NCBI RefSeq assembly: GCF_040024445.1
Contig: NZ_CP157276.1
Span: 310,001 to 374,000, forward strand
Reading direction: 5' to 3'
DNA from: Prescottella soli
Lineage (GTDB): Bacteria; Actinomycetota; Actinomycetes; Mycobacteriales; Mycobacteriaceae
DNA length: 64,000 nt
Shown here: piece by piece, positions 24,158-33,167 of the stretch
Position numbering within the stretch: the stretch's first letter is position 1
Layout of the letters: every line of letters begins with the position of its first letter
Position numbers and translations under genes: made by a program
Notes under the pieces: model-generated
The model's database searches: none
What the model saw: the letters and a program-made list of their open reading frames with translations, nothing else
What the model was told of the DNA's origin: nothing

Positions 24158-25549
24158 CTACCAGTTCGTGAACAGCAGGTGGTTGACGGCCAGGGCCCCG
24201 GCCACCTGGGCGGCGAGCCAGTACCGGTGGCTCGGGGGCGGAAGCAGAGCCGGCGCGGCGAGCAACCACAACGCGAACGGCAGCCAGATGCGTTCGGTCT
24301 CCGCCTTGCTCAGTGCGCTCAGGTCCGCGATCAGCACGGCGAGCACCGCCGCAGCGACCAGAACGTTCACCGGCTGCCGGGTCCGCAGCTCCCGCCAGGC
24401 GAACACCCGCGGCAGCGCGGCGGCGACCGCGATGCCGGTGGCGCACAGCAGCGCCGCCACGTTGGCCCAGCCCCAGTACGCGAACGGCCGATCCGCGGCT
24501 ATGCCCTGCCAGTACCGCTCCTGGACCAGGGTGTACCCCTCGAACCACCAGAAGCCCACGAACGTGAACGCGGCCGCCACGGCGAGCGCGCCGGCGAGCG
24601 CTCCGACGAGCGGGCGGTAGCGGTCGGCGACGACGAGGACGCCCGCGGCGGGGATGGCCATCAGCGCGAGGCCGTAGCTGAGGTAGACCCCGAACCCCAA
24701 CAGCATCCCGGCCGTGACGGCTGCCGCGATCGGCCACCGCACCGTCCCGGTGGCCGCGACGGCGAGCAGCGCGATCCCCCACGCGGTCACGCCGGCGAAG
24801 AGTCCGTCGCCCGAGACGGCGATCCAGATCGCGGCGGGCGCGATCGCGACGAACGGTGCCGCCGCGCGGGCCCGCGATTCGTCGCCGAGTGCGCGAATCG
24901 TGACCACGACTGCCGCGGCCCCGGACGACCCGACGAGCAGGCACGCCATCGCGGCCCACGCGCCTCCGCCGAGCCCGACCCGGTCGAGGAAGACGAAGGT
25001 GAGCAGCGCGCCCGGTGGATGCCCGGAGACGTGCGTGTTCCAGGAGTCGGGCTGGTAGTCCAGGATTCGCCCCGAGAATCCCCGCAGCATCGCCGGGACG
25101 TCGGTGACGCCGGGGACCTCGCTCAGATACTCGTCTCGGGACACCAGACGGCCGGTGAAGCCGCGTTGCCAGCCGTCGACCATCGCCAGCGAGAATGCCC
25201 ACGCGGTCGCCGAAGCCCAGGTCGCGAGCGGGAGCCAGTGCCACGGCAGCCGGAGTGCGAGCGAGCGACCCCAGGCCACCGCGCCGACTCCGATGAGCAG
25301 GGCGGTCGGCGTGCCCCAGCCGATGTGCGGCTCCCACCAGCCGAAGATCGGCGCCGCCTGGGCGAAGTCATGGATCTTCTGCGCGTTGCTCCGGATCAGG
25401 GGCGTCACGGTCCCGAAACCCAGGTGCGGCACCACGAACGCGACCACGACCAGTGCGGCAGCGGCCGCCGCCGCGGCCAGGTCCGCACGGGCAAAGCGCG
25501 CTCGGCGCGTTTCGCGAACTGTGGACCTGCGCTGGTCAGCCGAGGCCAT
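24158..25549 (-). CDS. GT-C-type polyprenyl-phosphate-sugar glycosyltransferase (MtxT-like)
   Basis: 463 residues, about 10-12 membrane helices. After the first helix pair an outside loop carries SRDEYLSEVP, an acidic pair placed as in GT-C enzymes, and THVSGHPPGALL before the next helices. GT-C enzymes transfer sugars from polyprenyl-phosphate carriers on the outer face of the membrane. The gene is last in a five-gene coupled set with the same order as Rv0535-Rv0541c of M. tuberculosis, where the GT-C enzyme (MtxT) adds 5-methylthioxylose to lipoarabinomannan. That function is inferred from order and protein type. Its ATG lies inside the end of the DUF2064 gene (14-base overlap). Confidence 0.75.
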   Translation of the reverse strand: MASADQRRSTVRETRRARFARADLAAAAAAAALVVVAFVVPHLGFGTVTPLIRSNAQKIHDFAQAAPIFGWWEPHIGWGTPTALLIGVGAVAWGRSLALRLPWHWLPLATWASATAWAFSLAMVDGWQRGFTGRLVSRDEYLSEVPGVTDVPAMLRGFSGRILDYQPDSWNTHVSGHPPGALLTFVFLDRVGLGGGAWAAMACLLVGSSGAAAVVVTIRALGDESRARAAAPFVAIAPAAIWIAVSGDGLFAGVTAWGIALLAVAATGTVRWPIAAAVTAGMLLGFGVYLSYGLALMAIPAAGVLVVADRYRPLVGALAGALAVAAAFTFVGFWWFEGYTLVQERYWQGIAADRPFAYWGWANVAALLCATGIAVAAALPRVFAWRELRTRQPVNVLVAAAVLAVLIADLSALSKAETERIWLPFALWLLAAPALLPPPSHRYWLAAQVAGALAVNHLLFTNW

Positions 25550-26231
25550 GGTGACCGCATTGCCGCAGGCGCCGGGCGACCGCGCGGAACCTGCTGTCCG
25601 GGGCAACCTCGCCCGCCACCCTGCGTACATCGCCGGGGGTGTCGACGTCGGAGAGCACCGGAAGGCGGGCCACCCGCCAGCCGCGCTGCACCAGTCCGCG
25701 CAGGGTGCGGTCGCCGGTGTCGCACCGCGACGGCGTGATGTCCGCCAGTATCTCGGCCATGTCCGGTGTCGAGACCCCGAGCGCCCACCAGCCCCCGTCG
25801 GTGGCGGGGCCGAACACCGCGTCGACGTCCGGCCTCGTCAGGGTGGCCGCGGCATCTCCCAGCAAGGCGGGCGTCACCTGCGGGGTGTCCATCCCGATCT
25901 GCAACACCGGGCGGTGCGCGACCCCGGCCGCGTCGGCGTGCGCGTTCACGAGCCGCCGCGCGAAGTCGTCCCCGCGCTGCGCCACGACGACGAAGTCGTC
26001 CAGCACGGCCGCTATCTCGGCACCGTGACGGGCGGCGGACAGCTCGCCGGTAAGCGCCACGACCCGCGCGGTCACCGCCGTCCGCCGGGCCGCATCGAGG
26101 GTGTCCAGTAGCGATGCCGATGCGAGTTCGGCCGCATCGTCGAGCGAGATCGTCGGGGCCAGTCGCGTCTTCACCTGTCCCGGTACCGGGGCCTTGGAGA
26201 CGATCAGCAAGGTGCATCGACTGTTCGTCAT
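25536..26231 (-). CDS. DUF2064/TIGR04282 GT-A-fold transferase
   Basis: 231 residues. The N-terminal signature VSKAPVPGQVKTRLAP and the later QIGMDTPQV and ATDGGWWALG are diagnostic of the DUF2064 family, GT-A-fold proteins related to nucleotidyltransferases such as CofC. In M. tuberculosis the corresponding gene is Rv0540 in the methylthioxylose locus. It may activate the methylthiopentose-1-phosphate with a nucleotide. Its ATG overlaps the preceding GT2 stop by four bases. Confidence 0.82.
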   Translation of the reverse strand: MTNSRCTLLIVSKAPVPGQVKTRLAPTISLDDAAELASASLLDTLDAARRTAVTARVVALTGELSAARHGAEIAAVLDDFVVVAQRGDDFARRLVNAHADAAGVAHRPVLQIGMDTPQVTPALLGDAAATLTRPDVDAVFGPATDGGWWALGVSTPDMAEILADITPSRCDTGDRTLRGLVQRGWRVARLPVLSDVDTPGDVRRVAGEVAPDSRFRAVARRLRQCGHHGLG

Positions 26232-26929
26232 CCCCTCGCCTTCCCGAGCACCAGCACCTTCCAGAAGTCCCGAGCGGCGCGGACACTGCCGACGACCGAC
26301 CCCGACACCTTCGACACCCCGGCCGTCCGGGGCCGGTAGGCGACATCGCGCTCCTCGACGCGCAGACCGGCCCGTGCCGCCCGGACGAGCAGCTCGAGCG
26401 GGTAACCCGACCGCCGGTCGGTGATGCCCAGCGTCAGCAGAACCTCCCGCCGTGCGGCACGCGCCGCACCGATGTCGTGCACGTCCAGGCCGTATCGTCG
26501 GCGCAGCCGGCGAGCCACCAGCGCGTTGGCCAGGCGCGCATGAACCGGCCAGTGGACATGGGGCACCGGCCGGCGTCGACCCACCGCGAGGTCGGCCCCG
26601 CCGCGCACCGCACCGACCAGCACCGGCAGATCACCCGGGTCGAGCGACCCGTCGCCGTCGAGCACGCACACGATCGATGTCCGGGCGGCCACGATCCCGG
26701 TATGCACGGCCGACCCGTATCCGGGCCGGGGCTCGTAGACCACCTCCGCGCCGCACTCGCGCGCGACGTGGGCCGTCCCGTCCTCGGATCCGTTGTCCAC
26801 GACCAGGGCCAGGTACCCGTCGGGTAGCTCCGCCAGGACTCCCGGGAGGGCCCCGGACTCGTTGCGGCACGGGATGACCACGGTGACCATTTCCTCGCCG
26901 GACTGCCGGCGGTCCGGCAGGTCAGACAT
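26228..26929 (-). CDS. GT2 family glycosyltransferase (polyprenyl-phosphate sugar synthase, MtxS-like)
   Basis: 233 residues with a GT2/DPM1-like N-terminal half: VTVVIPCRNESGALP, VVDNGSEDGT and the metal-binding VLDGDGSLDPGD. No membrane helices at the C-terminus. The family makes polyprenyl-phosphate sugars from nucleotide sugars at the inner face of the membrane. Position matches Rv0539 (MtxS). Start at ATG 26929 gives an eight-base overlap with the epimerase stop; a second ATG exists at 26890. Confidence 0.82.
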   Translation of the reverse strand: MSDLPDRRQSGEEMVTVVIPCRNESGALPGVLAELPDGYLALVVDNGSEDGTAHVARECGAEVVYEPRPGYGSAVHTGIVAARTSIVCVLDGDGSLDPGDLPVLVGAVRGGADLAVGRRRPVPHVHWPVHARLANALVARRLRRRYGLDVHDIGAARAARREVLLTLGITDRRSGYPLELLVRAARAGLRVEERDVAYRPRTAGVSKVSGSVVGSVRAARDFWKVLVLGKARG

Positions 26930-27980
26930 GCGGCGCCTCGCTGGGAATCGTGTCCCGCATGGGCGCGGCGGCGAACTCGGCCAGGCCCGCTCCGGGCGTG
27001 ATCGAGGCCCGGAACCCGAGCACAGCGGCGGCCCTACGCGGGTCCGCCACGATGTGCCGAACATCCCCGGGGCGGTACTGCCCGGTCACGACCGGCGCCG
27101 GCCCGTCCCGGGCCCGCGTCAACGCGAGCGCCACGTCGCCGATCGTTATCGGTTTGCCCGAGCACACGTTGACAGGCTCGAATCCGCCCAAGGCCGCCTC
27201 CACCGCAAGGACGTTCGCCTCGGCGACGTCCCGCACGTGCACGAAGTCCCGCGTCTGCCCGCCGTCCTCGAACACCGTCGGGGCCCGGCCGGCGTCGAGC
27301 GCGGAGCGGAACATCGCCGCCACCCCGGAATACGGTGTGTCGCGCGGCATCCGGTCGCCGTACACGTTGTGGTACCGCAGCGCGGTCACCGACCCTCCCG
27401 TCGCAAGCGACCACGCCAGTGCGTAGTTCTCCTGCGCGAGCTTGCTGGCCGCGTAGAGGCTCCTGGGGCGCAGCGGCGCATCTTCCGGCACCATTTCCCA
27501 GCTCAGTGGCTCGCCGCCGACCGGGCAGCGGTGGTCGAAGACGCCGTCGTCGAGATCGCCCCGATCACGCGGGGCAGGGTCGACCCGCCCGTGGTCCGGG
27601 CACCGATAGCGGCCGTCTCCGTAGACCACCATCGACGAGGCGAGGACCAGCCTCCGACACCCCCTGCGGTGCATCCCGGCGAGCAGAACCGCGGTGCCGT
27701 AGTCGTTGTGACTCGCGTAGGCCGGTGCGTCGGCGGCATCGACACCGGCGCCGACCACCGCACTCTGATGGCACACCACCTCGACCCCTCGCAGCACGCG
27801 TCGGAGGGCGTCGCCGTCGCGGACGTCGACACGGACGACACCCCGAGGCACCCGCGCCGCACGCCCGTGCGCCGACCCGAGCATCGCGTCGATTGCCACC
27901 ACCTCGTGCCCGCGGTCGACCAGGGCGGCCCCCACGTGCCCGCCGACGAATCCGGCCGCTCCGGTCAGCAGGACTCTCAT
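26922..27980 (-). CDS. NAD-dependent nucleotide-sugar epimerase/dehydratase (extended SDR)
   Basis: 352 residues with TGAAGFVGGHV for NAD binding, Ser in ASSMVVYGDG and catalytic YAASK near residue 190. A Cys-containing insert (RYRCPDHGRV, FDHRCPVGG) between strand and active site is unusual and could bind a metal. GalE-type enzymes epimerise sugars through keto intermediates; conversion of a ribo- to a xylo-configured methylthiopentose would need exactly a C3 epimerisation, which fits the proposed pathway. Equivalent to Rv0536 (GalE3). ATG overlaps the MTA phosphorylase stop. Confidence 0.83.
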   Translation of the reverse strand: MRVLLTGAAGFVGGHVGAALVDRGHEVVAIDAMLGSAHGRAARVPRGVVRVDVRDGDALRRVLRGVEVVCHQSAVVGAGVDAADAPAYASHNDYGTAVLLAGMHRRGCRRLVLASSMVVYGDGRYRCPDHGRVDPAPRDRGDLDDGVFDHRCPVGGEPLSWEMVPEDAPLRPRSLYAASKLAQENYALAWSLATGGSVTALRYHNVYGDRMPRDTPYSGVAAMFRSALDAGRAPTVFEDGGQTRDFVHVRDVAEANVLAVEAALGGFEPVNVCSGKPITIGDVALALTRARDGPAPVVTGQYRPGDVRHIVADPRRAAAVLGFRASITPGAGLAEFAAAPMRDTIPSEAPHV

Positions 27981-28798
27981 GGCAGCTCGATCGGCAGCGT
28001 GACTCCCTCGTGCACACGGCAGTGCGAACACACCGCGGTGCTCGGCGCCGCCGTGATCGCCGCACGGACCAGATCCTTGAACGGGCCGACGTTCCGCTCG
28101 AACTCGGCGAATGCGTCCACCGCGCGGACCCCCTGGCCGACGTCGACACCCGCATCCAAATCGGTGATCAAAGCCAATGTTGCGTAACACATTTCGAGTT
28201 CCCGAGCGAGCACGGCCTCGGGATGTCCGGTCATGTTGACCAGACTCCAACCCTGAGCGGCGAACCACCGGCTCTCCGCCCTGGTCGAGAACCGCGGCCC
28301 TTCCACCACCACCATGGCGCCACCGTCCACCGTCCCGGGCCGCAACGCGGCGGCGCGCAGGTCCGGACAGTACGGATCCGCGAACTGCACGTGCACGGCG
28401 CCGCCGTCGAAGTACGTCTGCGATCGCCCCGACGTCCGATCCACCAACTGATCGGGGACGACGATCGCTCCTCGACCCAGACCAGGGGAGAGGCTCCCGG
28501 CGGCGCACGGAGCGAACACCTTGTGAACGCCGAGGCTGCGCAACGCCCACATGTTCGCGCGATACGGGACGGTGTGAGGAGCGTGCTCGTGCCGGGCGCC
28601 GTGCCGCGGTAGGAACGCCGTCCGCCGGCCGGCGACCTCCCCGACGGTGATCGGCGCGCTCGGCCGGCCGTACGGCGTCTCGACGTCCACGACCTCGGCG
28701 CCGGTGTCGAAGAACGTGTAGAAACCGCTTCCACCGATCACGGCCATGTCCGGGCCGTCCACGCGCCGTGGCGCACCCTGTGCTGCCATCTCCGTCAT
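27977..28798 (-). CDS. mtnP: S-methyl-5'-thioadenosine phosphorylase
   Basis: 273 residues (or from the ATG at 28789) with PNP/MTAP family II motifs: phosphate-binding IGGSGFY, PRHGARHEHAPHTVPYRAN, EGPRFSTRAESR and NMTGHPEAVLARELE. It splits 5'-methylthioadenosine into adenine and 5-methylthioribose-1-phosphate. C-terminal SHCRVHEG is notable. No methionine-salvage genes lie nearby; instead the gene heads a set of sugar-processing genes, so the methylthioribose-1-phosphate is probably diverted to a glycan, as proposed for Rv0535. Confidence 0.9.
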   Translation of the reverse strand: MTEMAAQGAPRRVDGPDMAVIGGSGFYTFFDTGAEVVDVETPYGRPSAPITVGEVAGRRTAFLPRHGARHEHAPHTVPYRANMWALRSLGVHKVFAPCAAGSLSPGLGRGAIVVPDQLVDRTSGRSQTYFDGGAVHVQFADPYCPDLRAAALRPGTVDGGAMVVVEGPRFSTRAESRWFAAQGWSLVNMTGHPEAVLARELEMCYATLALITDLDAGVDVGQGVRAVDAFAEFERNVGPFKDLVRAAITAAPSTAVCSHCRVHEGVTLPIELP

Positions 28799-28861
28799 CC
28801 TTCTCGCCTCTCGAACCGCTGCGGGGTGGATTCGTGATTGCCAGGTCTCGTTCGTGCCGAG

Positions 28862-29860
28862 TCAGGCGCAGGGGAAGAGTTCAGCGGCGCTGGCTGCCCG
28901 CGCCCATTGCTCGGCGAACGATCGCGCGATCTCGTCCAGTGCCGGGGTGAGCGGCTCGATCTGCCGGGTGACCAGCGAGTCTTCGTCGATCGCGGCTACC
29001 GGATGCCAGTAGATGCCGTCGGCGGTGACCGTGATCTCGGGAACGAGGGATCCCCGGGTGAGCACCTGGCCCTTCACCGCGGCGCCTTCCTTCGCTATCG
29101 GCCGCACGACCTGATCCTCGGGCGCGATCCCGAGGTCGTCGAGGAACTCGTGGAAGGCGGCCAACGCGCCCGGTGGGGGCGCCGCGACGGTGGCAGCCAC
29201 CCGGACCCGGAAACCCAGCGCGAGGGCTGTACGTATCCCCGCGACTGCCCTTGCCCAGCTGCCGGACCCGCGATGCGAATCGTGCAGCTCCGGCGTTGCC
29301 GAATCGAGACTGATCTGCAGCGCCACCCCGCCGCGCGGGAGGGACTCGAGCGCGCGCAGCCCACGGCCCTTGAACACCATTCCGTTGGTGAGCACCGTGG
29401 TGGGCGCCAGCTCCGCACAACTGGTCACGATGGTGCCGATGTCAGCGAGTAGGAACGGCTCACCGCCGGTGAGGAAGATTTCGCGCACACCCCAGTCGGT
29501 CGCTTCGCGAGCCAACCGCGCGATCCGATCCGCGCCGAGTTCGCGGCGCGGTGTCCGCGGCGACGACGCGACACAGCAGTAATCGCACGAGAGGTTGCAG
29601 TGGAAGTTGGTGTACATCCACAGCCTGGCACCGGGCATCCGGTCCGGCCCGAGCACTTCGAGTGGATCGGGCGGGCGGCCTCGCCGAACGGTGATGCTGC
29701 CGACCCCGGAGTCGTCCACGTCCGCGCCCACAACGGTGTTTCCGGTTCGCGCACACCACTGTTCGGCGACGTCGCGGTCTGCGGCCGAGGTGATCGGCAC
29801 CTGACCAGTCGCGCCGTCGGCCAGCGTCACCGCGAGACGCATCAGATCGAAGATCACCAT
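28862..29860 (-). CDS. Radical SAM protein of unknown function
   Basis: About 332 residues. A ~75-residue N-terminal domain precedes the radical SAM core with CNLSCDYC (CxxxCxxC, near residue 93), followed by an extra Cys, and the SAM-binding LTGGEPFL. The C-terminal region (TVTADGIYWHPVAAIDE) recalls SPASM proteins but lacks their Cys clusters. It could epimerise, cleave or couple a substrate by a radical. ATG 29860 (or GTG 29857) overlaps the PhnD-like stop. It sits 63 bases before the MTA phosphorylase; a part in the methylthiosugar pathway is unproven. Confidence 0.82.
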   Translation of the reverse strand: MVIFDLMRLAVTLADGATGQVPITSAADRDVAEQWCARTGNTVVGADVDDSGVGSITVRRGRPPDPLEVLGPDRMPGARLWMYTNFHCNLSCDYCCVASSPRTPRRELGADRIARLAREATDWGVREIFLTGGEPFLLADIGTIVTSCAELAPTTVLTNGMVFKGRGLRALESLPRGGVALQISLDSATPELHDSHRGSGSWARAVAGIRTALALGFRVRVAATVAAPPPGALAAFHEFLDDLGIAPEDQVVRPIAKEGAAVKGQVLTRGSLVPEITVTADGIYWHPVAAIDEDSLVTRQIEPLTPALDEIARSFAEQWARAASAAELFPCA

Positions 29861-30675
29861 CGCGGATCGATGCCCTGTTCCGCCACGGCGGCGAAGAGCG
29901 GTTCGTACCCGTCCAGGTGCGGCCGCACCCACTGTCGGAGTCCCTCGAGCTCGAGAATCCTGCGGTGTGCGGGATTACCCCAGTCCATCGCCAGCAGCTC
30001 GTCCAGCCACGGGGTGTACCGCTCCGGTGACAGAGTCCCGAGCGCGGTGAACATGCAGTGGCAGTACCCCTCGGTCTGCCACACCACCTCCAACGCGTCG
30101 GGCATCAGTTCCTCGCGCCCCATCGCGTTCCAGGTGGTGATCCCGATCGCGGCAACATCCGCGTCGCCGGCGAGAACGGCCTCGACGGCATCCAGCTCGC
30201 TGCGGCCGGTGTCGCCGTGCTTGCCGATGTCCGTGTCGAACCGGATGATCTGCACGTCCGACGCGGGCACACCCGCCTCGGCGAGGTAGTGGAGCGGCAG
30301 GATCGCAGCGTGCGCGGAGTCGGCGGACCCCAGCGCGAGCCTCTTCCCGGCGATGGCTTCCGCGCCCTTCAGACCGCTGCCGGAACGGGCGACGAAGACC
30401 GTGGTGAAGCCGACGTCGGTATCGCGCTGAGCCAGCGCGGTGCAGTGACCGTCGGTCTGCATGACCGTGCGCACGTAGGCCAGGTTCGTGTTCCAGGCGA
30501 CGTCGACGTGTCCGGCAAGCAGGGACTCCACCAGCCGGCCGTAGTTCGAGTAGAGCACGAAGTCCATCTCGGTGCCGGGGACGTCGGACTCGGTGAAGTA
30601 GGTACGGATCCCCTCCCAGATCGGCACCACGTTGGGGGTGTAGGCCACCGCGCCGACGATCAACGGATTACTCAT
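29854..30675 (-). CDS. PhnD/PBP-II-fold protein without signal peptide
   Basis: 273 residues resembling phosphonate/phosphite-binding proteins (VGAVAYTPNVVPIWEGI, LLAGHVDVAWNTNLAYV, GKRLALGSADSAHAAILP). It starts MSNPLIVGAVA with no signal peptide or lipobox, so it is cytoplasmic. No permease or ATPase is adjacent. PBP-fold proteins without export signals include enzymes such as MqnA/MqnD, so an enzymatic role is possible. Three Cys/His-rich spots (TDGHCTALA, EGYCHCMF) are unusual for the family. Confidence 0.78.
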   Translation of the reverse strand: MSNPLIVGAVAYTPNVVPIWEGIRTYFTESDVPGTEMDFVLYSNYGRLVESLLAGHVDVAWNTNLAYVRTVMQTDGHCTALAQRDTDVGFTTVFVARSGSGLKGAEAIAGKRLALGSADSAHAAILPLHYLAEAGVPASDVQIIRFDTDIGKHGDTGRSELDAVEAVLAGDADVAAIGITTWNAMGREELMPDALEVVWQTEGYCHCMFTALGTLSPERYTPWLDELLAMDWGNPAHRRILELEGLRQWVRPHLDGYEPLFAAVAEQGIDPRW

Positions 30676-30687
30676 CAGGACCCCTTC

Positions 30688-31815
30688 CTAGAACAGCGGC
30701 AGGCCGGTGACCGCCCTGCCGTAGAAGTCGTAGAGAGCGTCGGCGGTCGGTGCCATCACCGAGCCCGCCCTGGCATCGCGAAACGCTCGCTCGATCGGCA
30801 GGTGGTTGGAGAAAGCCGCCCCGCCGCAGACCCGCATCGCGGACTCGGTGATGGTGAGGGCGGCATCGTTGGCGGAGGCCTTGATCCCCAGGACGTGGGT
30901 CAGGGTGGCGTCGTCGGGTGCGCCGACACTGGTCGCCGCCATGGCCAGATAGGCCCGTTGGGCGGCGAGAGTGATACCCATCCGCGCAATCTGCGCTCGA
31001 ATGGTCGGCAGCGCCGCGAGCGTCTGACCGACGTGCTCGAGCCGAGCGCCGCCGACGTGCGAGACGGCGGCAGCGTGCGCCGAGCCCGCCAGGCCGAGCG
31101 ACACGGCGGCATTGCCCAGGTTGAACCACGGCAACACCGTCTCCATCATCAGCCCGAACCCGGCCGACTGCCCACCGAGCCGCGCGCCCACGGGAACCGT
31201 CGTATCGATCGACATCGGGGCCGACGCGTTGCCGCGCAGCCCGAGTCCACTGAACGACCCGACCACCGACAAGCCCGGGGTTGCGCCCGGCACGGCGTAC
31301 ATGTCGACCTCGCCGGCGACACCCGAGGGGGAGCCGGTGGACACGACGTACACATCCGCATGCCCCGCAGAGGTGACCCAACTCTTGTCCGCCCGAAGCC
31401 CGACCGCGTCGCCACGTTCGGTCATCGTCGACGTCGACACCGGAGCCCAGAAGTGCGAGCGGGAGCCCTTCTCGCTGAACGCCAAGGTCCCAAGGGCTTC
31501 TCCGGTGGCCATCGCGGACAGCAGATTCGGCATGCCCGGCGGCGGCGCGGCGGCGACGGTGACCGCGGCCGCGGCGTGCATCAGGTAGATCATCGCGGTG
31601 GAACCGCAGACGGCGGCCAATTCGCCCACTACCTCGGTGAACTCGACCGGTCCCGCGCCGAGTCCGCCCACCTGCTCCGGCAGGGTCAGGCCCAACAGCC
31701 CGCTACTGCGCAGCGCGCCCACCGCCTCGGCGGGAAACACGCCGTCGGTGTCGACCCGCGCAGCGTGTTCGGCGGCTACCTCGACGACCTGCTGCAATGC
31801 GTCCGTCGAATACAT
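30688..31815 (-). CDS. Acyl-CoA dehydrogenase-family flavoprotein
   Basis: 375 residues with ACAD layout: helical N-terminus (GLLGLTLPEQVGGLGAG), middle beta domain (ALGTLAFSEKG, LRADKSWVTSAGHAD) and C-terminal helices (RVCGGAAFSNHLPIERAFRDAR). It ends SVMAPTADALYDFYGRAV. The usual catalytic Glu position cannot be assigned with confidence; related proteins act on acyl-CoA or as flavin monooxygenases. Its ATG overlaps the DoxX-like stop by one base and it is 12 bases upstream of the PhnD-like gene. Confidence 0.84.
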   Translation of the reverse strand: MYSTDALQQVVEVAAEHAARVDTDGVFPAEAVGALRSSGLLGLTLPEQVGGLGAGPVEFTEVVGELAAVCGSTAMIYLMHAAAAVTVAAAPPPGMPNLLSAMATGEALGTLAFSEKGSRSHFWAPVSTSTMTERGDAVGLRADKSWVTSAGHADVYVVSTGSPSGVAGEVDMYAVPGATPGLSVVGSFSGLGLRGNASAPMSIDTTVPVGARLGGQSAGFGLMMETVLPWFNLGNAAVSLGLAGSAHAAAVSHVGGARLEHVGQTLAALPTIRAQIARMGITLAAQRAYLAMAATSVGAPDDATLTHVLGIKASANDAALTITESAMRVCGGAAFSNHLPIERAFRDARAGSVMAPTADALYDFYGRAVTGLPLF

Positions 31816-32771
31816 CAGTCTCCTTGGGTCTCGGGTGAACGAGCGGCGTCCACGTCCGTTGCGGGAGCGGACTGCACGAGCAGGCGTCGGGTCGCAGCGG
31901 CCACCACCGCGGCGCTCACGAACACCGCTGCGGTCGTGGCGGTTGCGCCGAGCCAGACATCGGTTCTGCCGAGCTGGACATAGATCGACACCGCGGCCGC
32001 GGCTGCCAGTACTGCGGCAGCCGATGCGAGTACCGGCACTCGCGCCAGCGCGGCCGCGAGCATCAATGCCGACACGGCGAGCAGGACCAGCGCGCCGACC
32101 AGGTTGTAATTACCGAGCGAGAACTCGAGCTTCTCGTATCCGACGAGCCCGCCGAGCGGTGCACGCCAGGCATTTCCGAGGGAGACGACGAGCGCGACGA
32201 GCCCGGTCACGGCGAGGACCGTTCCCCAACCGCACAACAGTCGCCGAGCTACCGGCGCGCCGACTCCGCGCGCACTCGCTGCTCGGACGGCGTCGACGGC
32301 GGCGTACTGCGCACAGGGCGTGAGCAGCAGCACGAGGTGAATACCGATCTGCATCGCGTACGCCCACGGCCATTCGCCCGGCGCCTCCGCGGTCGAGAGG
32401 CCGATCGCGATGGATTGACCGACGCCGATCAGCGCGGCCAGTCGCACCGCAGTCCCGGTCAGCAGCAGCACCGCGAGTACCGATTCCACTAGGAGGGTCA
32501 GCCACCCGAATGCGGTGAAGTTCGGCAGCACCACGTGCTCGATCAGCCAGCTGAACGGCGGCAGCACCGGATACTCGACCGCCTCGTGGGTGAGCTGGTA
32601 CAGCCCGGTGTCGGCGTGTTCACCGAAGTCCGGCGGTGTCTTCCACACGACGTTGTACAGCCACAGCAATCCGGCCAGAATGCGCAGACCCGCCAGAGCC
32701 ACACCGGAGACCCGCGGTGGCGGTGGCTCCGGGGTGAAGACCAGGTCGAGCGCACGGCCACCCCAGTGCAT
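31815..32771 (-). CDS. DoxX-like integral membrane protein
   Basis: 318 residues with about seven to eight helices; N-terminal half (GLRILAGLLWLYNVVWKTPPDFG, FTAFGWLTLLVESVLAVLLLTG) resembles DoxX/TQO-type membrane proteins. It is the first gene of the nine-gene minus-strand operon that ends at 24158. ATG 32771 is the best start, with GACAAGTGTC immediately upstream. DoxX proteins are linked to redox reactions at the membrane, but no specific activity can be given. Confidence 0.7.
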   Translation of the reverse strand: MHWGGRALDLVFTPEPPPPRVSGVALAGLRILAGLLWLYNVVWKTPPDFGEHADTGLYQLTHEAVEYPVLPPFSWLIEHVVLPNFTAFGWLTLLVESVLAVLLLTGTAVRLAALIGVGQSIAIGLSTAEAPGEWPWAYAMQIGIHLVLLLTPCAQYAAVDAVRAASARGVGAPVARRLLCGWGTVLAVTGLVALVVSLGNAWRAPLGGLVGYEKLEFSLGNYNLVGALVLLAVSALMLAAALARVPVLASAAAVLAAAAAVSIYVQLGRTDVWLGATATTAAVFVSAAVVAAATRRLLVQSAPATDVDAARSPETQGD

Positions 32772-33143
32772 ACGACAAGTGTCACAGCAGTGGGACGCGG
32801 GCGTCCATGCTTTGGCCGCGATGGCAACAATCAGCCCCGAGGCTCTGCGCCGCCGTGGCAGGGGAGTCGGTGAACGGGGGCCGATGACACTGGCGGCGAT
32901 CTTGGCCGGCATGACCGGTTCGGGGATGGTCATCGGGTAGGGGAGTCGTGGCGCTGAGCCGACGGCTACGCCGTGCTGTGCGCCGGCCGAGCCGAGCGCT
33001 GAGGCTGCGGGAGATGGACGGATCGACGAATAGGATCGGTGTCTGGGCACTCACTCGGGGGCACCAATTCCTGGAGCCCGGCGTCCGGATCCCTGGGGGG
33101 CTCGTGCACAGCGCAGGGGAGGTGAGCGAAATGATAACGCGCA

Positions 33144-33167
33144 CATGGATATTCGGCATTATCCATG
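33144..33167. repeat. Inverted repeat CATGGATA/TATCCATG
   Basis: Perfect 8-bp arms with an 8-base loop TTCGGCAT, AT-rich against its surroundings, about 370 bp upstream of the DoxX-led operon on the minus strand. Possible regulator site or RNA hairpin. Confidence 0.45.

Noticed and set aside
28862-31815. Futalosine menaquinone pathway (PBP-fold plus radical SAM plus nucleosidase)
   Set aside because: Motifs do not match MqnA-E; the nucleosidase is a clear MTA phosphorylase and the distal genes are glycosyltransferases.
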